A DNA stretch of 60,109 nucleotides, from positions 1-60,109 of the IMG/VR virus record IMGVR_UViG_3300005842_000013; one strand, written 5' to 3'. The position numbers were made by a program, and so were the translations under genes. The notes under the pieces are model-generated. The model saw only the letters and a list, made by a program, of their open reading frames with translations. It made no database searches and was not told where the DNA came from. The DNA is from a virus. Positions 30,699-39,121 of this stretch are shown in pieces; position 1 is the first letter of the stretch, and each line of letters begins with the position of its first letter.

Positions 30699-30747
30699 CT
30701 GGCTTCCCAAGCCAGCTAGACGGGTTCGATTCCCGTAGCCCGCTCCA
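30699..30747 (+). other. attP: 3' part of a tRNA-Gly(CCC) gene
   Basis: The sequence gives an anticodon arm CTGGC-TTCCCAA-GCCAG (anticodon CCC), then a variable loop, a T arm ACGGG-TTCGATT-CCCGT, the acceptor 3' strand AGCCCGC and TCCA. The matching 5' acceptor strand and D arm are absent upstream, so this is a 3' fragment, the typical attP core that restores the host tRNA gene after integration. It is 2.3 kb from the integrase gene. Confidence 0.82.
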
Positions 30748-30959
30748 TCCTTTTCGCGCGCACGTCCCAGCGAAAATGCGGCCTTTCCGTCGATATGCCA
30801 GCCTGTTTCTGCCTGAGACGCGGCGCCTACTGTCCACAATTTACTTCCATCTTTTTCCGAACAATTCCTACGATTCCCATTTGCGCGGCCGAAAGATGGT
30901 GGCAATGAGGGATGGCACGGGATGGCAAAACGCGGCGTTTATTTCCGCTGAGGTGTAGG

Positions 30960-31562
30960 ATGGCTGAACAGACGAAGCTCGGAATGATTCTCGAAGGGCT
31001 CCCGCCCGGACGAGACGCAATACATGTCGCGATCGCACCAGTGATTGCCGGCGAAGACCTCCTACCGGGGCAGCATGTCGGCTTTCTAGAAGGCAGGCCG
31101 CTCGATGAGGTCTACCTCACTCACGAGGCACCCAAGATCGGTATCGTGGATCCATTCCTGACGGTGAAGGTGTTCCGTGGGCAACGGTTCTGGGTCTGTC
31201 TCTATCCCGGGCGCACGACGTCGTTGCGGCACGTATGGACGCATCCCGCATTCGACCCGGAGGAAGGCGGCCCCAATGATCGAGAATTCGCGGAGGCATG
31301 GCTGCGAGATTTTGCGCAGCGCGCCGACACGTCGTATACGCGGCTGATTGAGGTAGCGCGAGAGGTCTTCGACGACAAGCGACGCGCGTTGGCTCGTGGA
31401 GAGAAACACTATTGGGTGGACTCAGATATCACGATTCGCCACCACACGGACCTTCCGAGCTTCATGCATGCCGAGGCGCCCATGATGTGGAAGCACATCG
31501 CCGCAGTGACGGGCCTACCGTGCAGCGAAGAAACCGAGTGCTTGTTCTGGTGCAGCTGCTGA
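30960..31562 (+). CDS. Hypothetical protein
   Basis: A 200-residue protein. FWVCLYPGRTTSLRHVWTHP, then REFAEAWLRDFAQRADTSY and IRHHTDLPSF..., ends in Cys-rich CSEETECLFWCSC. It looks like a conserved phage protein but I cannot name a family. ATG at 30960 follows GAGGTGTAGG; the earlier codons of the frame overlap no signal. Confidence 0.65.
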   Translation: MAEQTKLGMILEGLPPGRDAIHVAIAPVIAGEDLLPGQHVGFLEGRPLDEVYLTHEAPKIGIVDPFLTVKVFRGQRFWVCLYPGRTTSLRHVWTHPAFDPEEGGPNDREFAEAWLRDFAQRADTSYTRLIEVAREVFDDKRRALARGEKHYWVDSDITIRHHTDLPSFMHAEAPMMWKHIAAVTGLPCSEETECLFWCSC

Positions 31563-31573
31563 GGTCACTCCCC

Positions 31574-31789
31574 ATGCCCACACCGACTAACTGCGAACGC
31601 TACGGTCATGTCTATTTCGGTGGAGGTTGCTTGCGCTGTGGGTGGAGCGGGTGGATCGTGCATCCCGATGTGCGCGTCACGCTGGTGCCGATCGATGATC
31701 CGACTTCGCTCGCGAAACCGCAGGCCCCACGCGATACCCCAGATCGATCAGGAGAGAGCGCCGAGCAGGCGCTGGAGACAATGCGATGA
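31574..31789 (+). CDS. Small zinc-finger-like protein
   Basis: A 71-residue protein. NCERYGHVYFGGGCLRCGWSG has the pattern C...H...C-x2-C of a small zinc knuckle. The rest is polar. ATG 31574 is chosen since it follows the previous stop by 11 bases; upstream frames overlap it. Confidence 0.55.
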   Translation: MPTPTNCERYGHVYFGGGCLRCGWSGWIVHPDVRVTLVPIDDPTSLAKPQAPRDTPDRSGESAEQALETMR

Positions 31790-32304
31790 GTGAGGACATG
31801 TCGAAGGGGCCATCCAAGATCCTCGCCTTCGATCCATTGAAGCAACGCGCGCCGGAGCCGGTCGATCTTGATACGCCGTTCTTCAAAATAACGCGTCCAG
31901 AATATCCGGCCTGTGATCATCGGAACCGTGGCGTAACGCTCGATACGGGCCGACGAGTGGCGACTTGCCTGTGTGGCGAAGACATCGACTGTTTCGATGC
32001 GCTCTTGATCTATGCGCACGCACAACAGCGACTCGTAAATACCAGGGCCGCAATCGAAGAGCATCACCGCAAGGAAGCTGAAAAGAAGGCCAAGAAAGCG
32101 TTCGTCCGTGACGTGCGTGGATTCACGGCGCGCCTCTCAAGACGAGGTGCCATCATCGGCAACGTTCTCTCGCTGGAATGTGGACATGAGCAGTATTGGG
32201 ATAAGCGAAAACCGCCTCGACGAGCGACATGTGAGACGTGCGTCCGAAACGAGAAGTTCAAGACCACTGGCGTCACATGCACACCTACGAAGTCGGCCCC
32301 CTGA
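31786..32304 (+). CDS. Hypothetical zinc-binding-like protein
   Basis: A 172-residue protein. YPACDHRNRG...VATCLCGEDIDC, then a coiled coil with KEAEKKAKKAF, then CGHEQYW...ATCETCVRN. Two Cys/His clusters flank a helical hinge. Not assigned. ATGA overlap with the previous gene. Confidence 0.62.
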   Translation: MSEDMSKGPSKILAFDPLKQRAPEPVDLDTPFFKITRPEYPACDHRNRGVTLDTGRRVATCLCGEDIDCFDALLIYAHAQQRLVNTRAAIEEHHRKEAEKKAKKAFVRDVRGFTARLSRRGAIIGNVLSLECGHEQYWDKRKPPRRATCETCVRNEKFKTTGVTCTPTKSAP

Positions 32305-32347
32305 GGCGCGCGATGCGGGGGGAGGAGTAGAATCTGAGGCTTACGCC

Positions 32348-32524
32348 ATGTCCGACGAACAACCCAGCACCTCCCTGCCGCTATCCCCCTGCTGTGAGGC
32401 CACCTTCGAACAGCTCCAGCAGGATGGCCAAGCCTTCGCGTGTGCGGAGTGTGGGCGGGCGTACACGTTGCTGCAGATCGAGCGGTTGGATATTCTCGGG
32501 CTCCTGAAGAAGAGCGAGCAATGA
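32348..32524 (+). CDS. Small Cys-rich protein
   Basis: A 58-residue protein. SPCCEATFEQLQQDGQAFAC and ECGRAYTLLQ give CC...C-x2-C, likely a zinc ribbon. ATG 32348; the stop overlaps the next gene as ATGA. Confidence 0.6.
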   Translation: MSDEQPSTSLPLSPCCEATFEQLQQDGQAFACAECGRAYTLLQIERLDILGLLKKSEQ

Positions 32525-32721
32525 CCGACGAAGAGTTGCGGACTGGAGATGCGCTAGACGGACCGTGTACCGGCGGCTGCTTGATGGCGACCTATCGGGG
32601 TGGGCTGCTCTGTGTACGCTGTGGCTTGGAGTTTAGCGACGAGGCGTCATGGCGTGAATCCATGAAGTCTCTTTCGTGGGACATCGCCGTGCATACGCTA
32701 GAAACACCAAAGGCCGGATAG
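32521..32721 (+). CDS. Small Cys-rich protein
   Basis: A 66-residue protein. GPCTGGCLMATYRGGLLCVR then CGLEF gives C-x3-C...C-x2-C. The C-terminal part is helical. Last gene of the rightward accessory operon; a shared terminator hairpin follows. Confidence 0.6.
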   Translation: MTDEELRTGDALDGPCTGGCLMATYRGGLLCVRCGLEFSDEASWRESMKSLSWDIAVHTLETPKAG

Positions 32722-32735
32722 TCTCCTACCCGGCC
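32712..32735. terminator. Bidirectional terminator-like hairpin
   Basis: GGCCGG (32712-32717) and CCGGCC (32730-32735) form a stem between convergent operons, just at the end of the 32521-32721 gene. T-rich sequence follows at 32761-32774 on the plus strand. It may stop transcription from both sides. Confidence 0.5.
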
Positions 32736-32778
32736 CTTCGTGCGACACCGTAGAGCGCTTTCTCTCTTCTCTGCTATT

Positions 32779-33165
32779 CTAGCTCACCCCTACCAGATTC
32801 CGGATGTAAAAGCTCGCGTTATGCCAGTGTTCCCCACCTGAGAACACCACATGGAAGGCGAAGTAGCGCAGCTCCATGGGATTCGATCCCAAGATGACGG
32901 TATCGGCTGGATCCAGCGTGAATGAGAGGATCCCGCCCGTGAGCAGCGTCCCGTTCCCCGTGTTCAGCGCATTCTCGTTCTGCAAGCCGTTCACGATCGC
33001 GCCCACGGAGTCCGTCAACGTCACCGTCAACGCGGAGACGGCGCTCGGGTCAATAGGCTTCACCTGCCCGTCTGTGGTGTCGAGATACTTGAGTACGGCC
33101 CCATAGATGGCGGTGGACTTTTCCGGGATCGCATCACCGGCAGAGAATCGGGTAATCGCTTCCAT
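32779..33165 (-). CDS. Virion-type hypothetical protein
   Basis: A 128-residue beta-rich protein (GAVLKYLDTTDGQVK, ALTVTLTDSVGAIV, GILSFTLDPADTVI, YFAFHVVFSGGEHW). The strand pattern is like small phage tail or Ig-like proteins. It ends the late operon. TGATG overlap with the next gene. Confidence 0.6.
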   Translation of the reverse strand: MEAITRFSAGDAIPEKSTAIYGAVLKYLDTTDGQVKPIDPSAVSALTVTLTDSVGAIVNGLQNENALNTGNGTLLTGGILSFTLDPADTVILGSNPMELRYFAFHVVFSGGEHWHNASFYIRNLVGVS

Positions 33166-33461
33166 CAGATCGGCTCCAAGGTCTCATCACTGAAGGACAG
33201 GGCTGACGTCAGGCTCTCTGCGGAGACCGACAGGGATGGCGCCACGGTCTCAGCCGAGAACGACAGGGCTGGCGTCAGCGTCTCGCCCGTGAAGGTGATG
33301 AAGTCGTAAACGATGAGCTGACCGGCCGACAGCCCCGCGTAGGTGTAGGCGACCTGCTGTCGATCGGCCTGGCTGACCACGCCGTCAGGGGCGGGCAAGA
33401 TCGACAGGGCCGTAAACGCCAGCCCAATCGCCGAGGCGCGCTTATTCCTTGTGTCGATCAT
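33165..33461 (-). CDS. Small virion-type protein with 11-residue repeats
   Basis: A 98-residue protein. The C-terminal third repeats an 11-residue unit E-T/S-L/V-x-P/S-A/S-L-S-F/V-S-A/D three and a half times (33168-33284). The first part is unrecognised. The start ATG overlaps a TGA (TGATG) that ends the remnant fibre frame, which marks the original gene junction before the endonuclease insertion. Confidence 0.62.
   Translation of the reverse strand: MIDTRNKRASAIGLAFTALSILPAPDGVVSQADRQQVAYTYAGLSAGQLIVYDFITFTGETLTPALSFSAETVAPSLSVSAESLTSALSFSDETLEPI
33168..33284 (-). repeat. 33-base coding tandem repeat
   Basis: Three full 33-base units and a partial fourth encode the 11-residue repeats of the 33165-33461 protein. 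The units differ at several bases. A hendecad length is notable since the neighbouring fibre is also rich in short Ser-containing repeats. Confidence 0.6.
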
Positions 33462-33505
33462 CAGGCGAACTCGTCACGCACGAACGTGGTAAACTGCGTA
33501 GCACC
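33461..33505 (-). pseudogene. Remnant 3' end of fibre gene
   Basis: On the minus strand the frame GATQFTTFVRDEFA-stop ends at 33461 and overlaps the ATG of the next gene. It is similar to the actual end of the 34068-36716 fibre, DGTVFTRDQFS-stop. It is the likely original fibre end, split off by insertion of the endonuclease gene. Confidence 0.55.
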
Positions 33506-34087
33506 GTGACTGGACCCAAACCCAAAGATTGGACTGGCATACGTCAAGGACGCTTGACGTTTATCGCATTCTCTCATCGGCGGCCAAATGGTGCCCACTT
33601 TTGGCTGGCCCGTTGTGAATGCGGCAAAACTACGATCACCAGAGCGGGTGGGCACACACAATCCTGCGGTTGCCTGCTTGATGAATGGCGCGAAAGTGGT
33701 CAGGCGCGCGTTACGCATGGCCTTCTTCGTGGTGGCAGGCCGCCCGAATATCACGTCTGGAACAATATGAAGCGGCGCTGTTATGCTCCCAAGACGAGCA
33801 ACTATCATCGATATGGTGGACGCGGAATATACGTTTGTGATCGATGGCGAGAGTCCTTTTCCACATTTCTCAGTGACATGGGCAACCGGCCCTCGGGGCA
33901 TCATTCGATAGAACGCTTGGACAACAGCGGTCCCTACGCACCAGGAAACTGCGTTTGGGCCACCGCAACGACTCAGGCGCGTAACAGGCGAGCCGCTCCG
34001 GCGAGACCATCTCATCCGAATAGCCTGAAAGCTCTTCGCGATCATCAATGGACTCCGGCAAAGAAACTCACGAGAACTGGTCCCTAG
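33506..34087 (+). CDS. HNH homing endonuclease-like protein, antisense in late operon
   Basis: A 193-residue protein. ARCECGKTTITRAGGHTQSC, YHVWNNMKRRCY, YGGRGIYVCDRWRESFSTFL, IERLDNSGPYAPGNCVWATA and QARNRR match the free-standing phage HNH/AP2-like homing endonucleases. It runs opposite to its neighbours and its 3' end overlaps the fibre 3' end by 20 bases. GTG 33506 is preferred; no ribosome site is clear. Mobile intron-less homing gene. Confidence 0.85.
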   Translation: MTGPKPKDWTGIRQGRLTFIAFSHRRPNGAHFWLARCECGKTTITRAGGHTQSCGCLLDEWRESGQARVTHGLLRGGRPPEYHVWNNMKRRCYAPKTSNYHRYGGRGIYVCDRWRESFSTFLSDMGNRPSGHHSIERLDNSGPYAPGNCVWATATTQARNRRAAPARPSHPNSLKALRDHQWTPAKKLTRTGP

Positions 34088-36716
34088 TGAAGACCGTCCC
34101 GTCGTCGCTGGTGACCGCGCTGGCAATCGTATCGTTGTTGGCATCGTTTTTCAGGCGCTGTAAGGTCGCGGTCTGCTCCACGCGATTGCGCGTCAGGGCG
34201 GCCATCCAGTCCACCTTGGCCGCCAGTGTGTCGCCATGGCCCACCACGCCCGTCGGTTCGGTGCCGGTCCGCAGGACGCCATGTGCGGCCACGACGCTCC
34301 GGATATCGCTCATGGACGAGGCCCCGACTTCCACGCCGGCCTGCACTGCCGAGTAGAGGTCCGATTGCACGCCGCTCATGACGCCCAGGTCGCTTGAGAC
34401 GTCGCTCAGCAGGGAGTAGATATCCGAGACGCCCGATTGCGTCACCAGCAGGCGGCTGGCGTTCTGCCGGACCCCACTCAGGATGTCGCTCAGGTTCGAA
34501 GCGATCTCGAGAGCCACCGCCGAGGCTATGTCGCTGATGGCGCTCTGGGTCAGCGTGCCGGCCGCAATAGCTGATCGGATGTCGCTCATGCTGGACGCAT
34601 CCACCGGCACCCCGGCGGCCAGGGCTGAGATGACATCCGAGACCAGCGCGGAGAGCTGCGAGTCCGTGGCCACCCGTTTCGGCACACGTGACTGGAAGTC
34701 GCTCTGCAGGTCCGACAGCAGGCTGTAGACATCCGAGATGCGGCTCTGGTTCAAGAGCACCCGGCTATTCGTCTGCTGGGCGGCTGAGGCCGCATCAGAC
34801 GCCATCGAGGCCACCAGGACCAACTGCGAGCGGCCGGCGGGCTCGAGCGGGATCCGCGAGTTGAAGTTGCTATTCAAGTCCGACAGCATCGAATAGGTAT
34901 CCGAGGCTTGAGACTGAATCAGCAGCACCCGCGAGTTCGCCTGTTGCGCGGCCGACAGAATGTCGCTGAGGCGTGAGGCCAAGACCTGGTCCACCCGGCT
35001 GGCGATGTCCGAGATGTCCGACGTCGTGATCGTGGTCACCGCCGCGGCCACTGCGCTGGCAATGTCGCTGATGTCGGACTGCGTCAGGTTGACGGTCACG
35101 GCCTGAACGGCGGATCGGATATCGCTCATCACGGACGTGTTCAACTGCACGCCCGTCGTCGCGAGGAACGAGAGTAGATTCGACTCCACGTCCGAGAGCT
35201 TCGAGGCCAGATCCGACGCCTGCGACTGGACCACCAGCACGCGGCTATTCCCCTGCTGAGCCGCACTGGCCGCATCCGACGCGGTGGACTGAATCACCAG
35301 AAGCCGCGAGGCATTCTGGCGGATGCCGGAGAGCATGTCGGACACATCAGAGGCCAGCGCGGCCACGACCCTGGATGATATATCGGACATGTCCGACGCG
35401 GAGACCGACGCCGTGATGGCGCCCATTGCGGACTTCAGGTCCGACGCTAGATCTGATAGCTGCGAATCGGTCGCGACGCGCTTCGGGACGCGGCTCTGAA
35501 AGTCGGAGAGAAGATCCGACACCATCGAGTACGTGTCAGAGGCTTGCGATTGGATCACCAGTGCGCGGGAGGCGGTCTGCCTGACGCCTGACAAGATGTC
35601 CGAAATGTCCGACGCCAACGCCGCGACGACACGCGAGGAGATGTCGGACATGTCGGAGGCCGACACCGCGGCAGTCACACCCGCAATCGCCGACTTCAGA
35701 TCGGACGACAGGTCGGAGAGCTGGCTATTGTTGGCGACCAGCTTCGGTACGCGGCTCTGGAAATCGGACTGCATATCCGACAGCATCGAATACGTATCCG
35801 AGGCCTGGGACTGGATCACCAAGGCACGCGAAGCCGTCTGCCGTACTCCTGAGAGGATGTCCGAGATATCCGAGGCAAGAACGGCTTGGACGCGCGAGGC
35901 AATATCCGAAATGTCAGAGACGGTCAGCACACCAGCAGGACCGGCTGTGATGGCGCTACGCAGATCCGAGAGCGACGACGCGTTCAACTGCACGCCTGTG
36001 ACCGTCATCAGCGACAGCAAGTCGGAGAGCAGATCGGACGTGGACGATCGGATGTCCGACAGAAACGACTGCGCAACGAGGAGCCTCGAATTGACCTGTG
36101 TGCCGACCGCGTGTCCCCAGACCTGAGACGCCACGTCAGACATCGCGGAGGTTGTCAGGATCACGCCCGCCACGATCAACGACCGCAGGTCGGAAATCAG
36201 ATCGGACAACTGTGAGTTGTTCGCGATCAATTTCGGTACGCGGCTCTGAAAGTCGCTCTGTAGATCGGAGACATTCGAGCGAATATCAGACAGGAAGGAC
36301 TGCGCCACCAACACGCGGGAATTGACCTGCTGGGCTGCGGACGCCGCATCGGACGCCATGGACTGGATGACCAACAGCGCCGACATGATGTCGCTGTCGT
36401 CATTGTCCACGCAGGACCACTGCATGATCTGCTCAGCGCAGCCCGTCACCCCAGCAAAGCGAGCCTGCATGACGTCGAAGTTGTTCTCCGTCGTCTTGAG
36501 CGTGACCCGGAACACCCCCGATCGGACAAGGCTAGCCAGCTTCGAGATCGCCCCGCTCGTCATCGCCGCAGACGTCCCGGTGTTCATGCCGTAGAACTTG
36601 CGGGTGCCGGCATTGAACTGGCTCGCTGTCACGGCCGACTTGATCGACACGAAGTCGACCGAGTCCACCATGGGAACGAACAGTTGGTGCAGTGCCCCCT
36701 TTTTCGGCGCGGCCAA
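34068..36716 (-). CDS. Long Ser/Asp-repeat tail fibre-like protein
   Basis: An 882-residue protein. The first 110 residues are non-repetitive (likely virion anchor), then about 680 residues with recurring MSDI, SDILS, SRxLVIQSQASD and FQSRVPK elements (the last occurs five times, one degenerate as FNSRIPL), and a 90-residue non-repeat tail. It looks like a trimeric coiled-coil or rod-type fibre. It is very Ser- and Asp-rich. The start is TTG 36716 behind a GGAGG site. Preceded by methyltransferase and glycosyltransferase genes. Confidence 0.78.
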   Translation of the reverse strand: MAAPKKGALHQLFVPMVDSVDFVSIKSAVTASQFNAGTRKFYGMNTGTSAAMTSGAISKLASLVRSGVFRVTLKTTENNFDVMQARFAGVTGCAEQIMQWSCVDNDDSDIMSALLVIQSMASDAASAAQQVNSRVLVAQSFLSDIRSNVSDLQSDFQSRVPKLIANNSQLSDLISDLRSLIVAGVILTTSAMSDVASQVWGHAVGTQVNSRLLVAQSFLSDIRSSTSDLLSDLLSLMTVTGVQLNASSLSDLRSAITAGPAGVLTVSDISDIASRVQAVLASDISDILSGVRQTASRALVIQSQASDTYSMLSDMQSDFQSRVPKLVANNSQLSDLSSDLKSAIAGVTAAVSASDMSDISSRVVAALASDISDILSGVRQTASRALVIQSQASDTYSMVSDLLSDFQSRVPKRVATDSQLSDLASDLKSAMGAITASVSASDMSDISSRVVAALASDVSDMLSGIRQNASRLLVIQSTASDAASAAQQGNSRVLVVQSQASDLASKLSDVESNLLSFLATTGVQLNTSVMSDIRSAVQAVTVNLTQSDISDIASAVAAAVTTITTSDISDIASRVDQVLASRLSDILSAAQQANSRVLLIQSQASDTYSMLSDLNSNFNSRIPLEPAGRSQLVLVASMASDAASAAQQTNSRVLLNQSRISDVYSLLSDLQSDFQSRVPKRVATDSQLSALVSDVISALAAGVPVDASSMSDIRSAIAAGTLTQSAISDIASAVALEIASNLSDILSGVRQNASRLLVTQSGVSDIYSLLSDVSSDLGVMSGVQSDLYSAVQAGVEVGASSMSDIRSVVAAHGVLRTGTEPTGVVGHGDTLAAKVDWMAALTRNRVEQTATLQRLKNDANNDTIASAVTSDDGTVFTRDQFS

Positions 36717-36718
36717 TG

Positions 36719-37381
36719 CTAGCCTCCAGTCACGACGATCAGGCCCTCAGCGAACAAAGGCCGCCCGTTATACCAGCAGAACTCGGCGATGGAATATCCA
36801 GCGCGCTCGAGCAGCACGCTCAGTGTTTTCCAGGAATACCACGCGCAATGGTCACGGTTCACGACCTCTGTCCCGCGTGCGAGCTGAGCGCGCCCAGCTT
36901 CAGCGAATGCATTCGGCACGGTGATGATCACCGGCACACCTTGATAACGTGTGCGCAGACGTCGTAGGAATTGGCCAGGGTTGCTCAGATGCTCGATCAC
37001 CTCACCGCAGACGATCAGCTCGATGCCTTGGTAGAACGGCAGGTGCAGGTCCTGATTGTCCAGATCGATGCCGGTCACGCCCTCGCCATCTTCGCGGTCC
37101 CAGCCGTACGTCTTCGCAGCGACCGCCACGATCCGATCGTGCATAGGGCCGGACGCCCCGACGTCTAGCACCGTGCGGCCCTTACAGCGTTCCAGGATGA
37201 ACTCCGATCGATCGACCACCTCGGCGATCGGCACGGCATGCAGCATCTTCTTGGCGTACGCCTCCGACACGGGCTTGGCCTGTCCGAGTTGGCTGCGGAG
37301 ATCGTCGATCGACGCATACGCCGTAGATAGATGATGATTGACCTCATCACATGGACGAAGCAGGGAGATGTCGTGACTCAC
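36719..37381 (-). CDS. Class I SAM-dependent methyltransferase
   Basis: A 220-residue protein. RTVLDVGASGPMHDRIVAVA is motif I, VTGIDLDNQD the second strand, and ELIVCGEVIEHLSNPGQFLR a motif II-like block, as in the Methyltransf_23 group. Such enzymes often cap glycans by methylation. GTG 37381 directly follows the stop of the glycosyltransferase gene. Substrate inferred only. Confidence 0.78.
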   Translation of the reverse strand: MSHDISLLRPCDEVNHHLSTAYASIDDLRSQLGQAKPVSEAYAKKMLHAVPIAEVVDRSEFILERCKGRTVLDVGASGPMHDRIVAVAAKTYGWDREDGEGVTGIDLDNQDLHLPFYQGIELIVCGEVIEHLSNPGQFLRRLRTRYQGVPVIITVPNAFAEAGRAQLARGTEVVNRDHCAWYSWKTLSVLLERAGYSIAEFCWYNGRPLFAEGLIVVTGG

Positions 37382-38329
37382 CTAGAGATACCTCTCGTAA
37401 ATCGCCGTAGCTTGTCTCACCGTCTCCTGGACATCGTGCTTGCGTTCACCCCATGCCCGGAAGTTGAACTGGCCCTTGGCTTCGTGCGCCTTGATGATCG
37501 CATCAGCCATCGATTCTGGCGTGAAGTCGCAACGGAACTCGTATTCCTCATCCCGGTAGCCGGCACCAATGAACGCCTTCCCTGCCCCGAATGCCTCGAT
37601 GCCCCTGGCGTACAAGGGAAACAGCCCAGAGACCACGATGTCGGCGCGGTTGTACAGGAGGTTCACCTCTTCGTCTTTGACCGGACCCATCAATGATCGC
37701 ACGAACGTATGCCATTTCGCGTGCGCAATCAGCGCGCTGAACGTCTCATACATCCGCTTGTCTTCGACATTAAAAAGATGCATCCGCGCATTCGGCAGGA
37801 CCTGCGACACGCGCTCCATCGCCAGCAACGGAATCAGCGGGTTGCGCTGCCCTCGCCAGTGTTCGCAGTAGAGCACCGCCGGATCGCCAGAGAGCCGTGA
37901 TGCCGGATTCTTCGGATCATGCGCCGGCACGTCCAGAGGCGTGAACCGTTGTAGGTCGATACCCTTCGGTACGACGTACGTGCGCTTGATCGCGTTCCAT
38001 GCTGACCACTCCTCTTTGCGCATGGCGATGAACGCCTCGCAGAGTGGCGCAAGGTCCACGATCGCCTTCATCGACACGCCATTGCCCACGCTTGAGAGCG
38101 GCTCGCCGTGGCAAAACATGAACTTCGGAATCCGATCGTGATACCGCCTGGGGCTGATCTGGCTGTGGATGATATGCACGTCCGGCTTGTCCACACCGCC
38201 ATACAAGACCGTCTCGTCTGGCTGCCTGATCTCGACACCGTGCCCCTGCTGCTCCTCGGCCTTCACCAGTTCTAAAGTGGTGAAAGCCAAACCCGATTTT
38301 TCACGCCGTAAAAAATGGAGCAGATTCAC
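37382..38329 (-). CDS. GT-B glycosyltransferase (family 4-like)
   Basis: A 315-residue protein. It contains TYVVPKGIDLQRFTPLD, DPAVLYCEHWRGQRN, and LYNRADIVVSGLFPLYARGI, followed by EAFGAGKAFIGAGYRDEE. This E-(x)7-like end is typical of GT4 enzymes. It lacks membrane helices. GTG 38329 overlaps the LamG gene (GTGA). It is likely to glycosylate a phage or host product. Confidence 0.8.
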   Translation of the reverse strand: MNLLHFLRREKSGLAFTTLELVKAEEQQGHGVEIRQPDETVLYGGVDKPDVHIIHSQISPRRYHDRIPKFMFCHGEPLSSVGNGVSMKAIVDLAPLCEAFIAMRKEEWSAWNAIKRTYVVPKGIDLQRFTPLDVPAHDPKNPASRLSGDPAVLYCEHWRGQRNPLIPLLAMERVSQVLPNARMHLFNVEDKRMYETFSALIAHAKWHTFVRSLMGPVKDEEVNLLYNRADIVVSGLFPLYARGIEAFGAGKAFIGAGYRDEEYEFRCDFTPESMADAIIKAHEAKGQFNFRAWGERKHDVQETVRQATAIYERYL

Positions 38330-39114
38330 GCAGCAAGCCCCTTCCGAATCCCCAAGTTCGTCCCCAATCTGATCTGATGGATGTTCTTAGATGCCTTGCC
38401 CCCACCGCCAGGAAATGTCAAACTTGGCCCCGTGCTCAACACTGGGGCATCCACCAGTGTGCCCGTGCGCGAGCCGTTCTCGTCGTTCTGATTCGTCCTG
38501 AAACTCGCCCAGAAATCGCCGGTCGTGACATAGTTCCCGATCGACATCCCGGACGCATGGCTGGCGATCGTCCCGTCTGTCACCGCACGTCCGAACAGTA
38601 AGCCCACATCGGCATAGAGCCCATGCGAGAACAAGGTCGGCGAGCCTGACTCTTCGTCGTAGCCGAGACAGAACCTTTGATCATTCGTCCCCAGGCTCGT
38701 CGGAAAATCAGCCGTATTCGAGGCCCACGACGTGATCTCCGTACCGCTGATCCACAACCGCACCCGATCGGTTGCTGAGGCTTGCGTCCCGTCATAGACC
38801 ACCCAAACGGCCGTCCATGTGCCAGTCGAGAGCACACCGCCGTTCGTCACCTTCTCTGGCGTCGACGACCCATTACGGAACGCCAAATAGAGGGCCGTGG
38901 CATCGGAGGCCGGATGTTGCACACCGAATCCGGTCGTATTCCCAGCGCCACTGGTCGCAGCGCCGATACACGACAGGATCATGTCGTAGAACGTCGAGGA
39001 TGTGGAATTGATCCAGAACGCGATCGTCAGCTTCGTGACCCCGTTCAACGAGGAGATATGCGCCCAATTGATCCCGTCGTTCGATCCGTCGAAGTTGTAT
39101 GCGCCGTTCGCCAT
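38326..39114 (-). CDS. LamG-like lectin-domain virion protein
   Basis: A 262-residue protein. NFDGSNDGINWAHIS, then VTKLTIAFWINSTS, TAVWVVYDGTQAS, RLWISGTE and LYADVGLLFGRAVTD follow a LamG/concanavalin-like fold with its jelly-roll strands. The C-terminus has a Gly-rich motif and a basic tail. Virion carbohydrate binding is likely. Overlaps the glycosyltransferase gene. Confidence 0.78.
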   Translation of the reverse strand: MANGAYNFDGSNDGINWAHISSLNGVTKLTIAFWINSTSSTFYDMILSCIGAATSGAGNTTGFGVQHPASDATALYLAFRNGSSTPEKVTNGGVLSTGTWTAVWVVYDGTQASATDRVRLWISGTEITSWASNTADFPTSLGTNDQRFCLGYDEESGSPTLFSHGLYADVGLLFGRAVTDGTIASHASGMSIGNYVTTGDFWASFRTNQNDENGSRTGTLVDAPVLSTGPSLTFPGGGGKASKNIHQIRLGTNLGIRKGLAA

Positions 39115-39121
39115 CCGGTGT

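Noticed and set aside
30673-30747. A complete tRNA gene
   Set aside because: The 5' acceptor strand and D arm do not pair with the 3' half, so only the 3' fragment is supported.
33506-34144. Long open frames on the minus strand opposite the HNH gene
   Set aside because: They mirror the HNH coding frame and have no independent domain; only the short FTTFVRDEFA end is meaningful as a remnant.
34068-36716. Diversity-generating retroelement target
   Set aside because: No reverse transcriptase or template repeat was seen; the repeats are internal and not A-biased.
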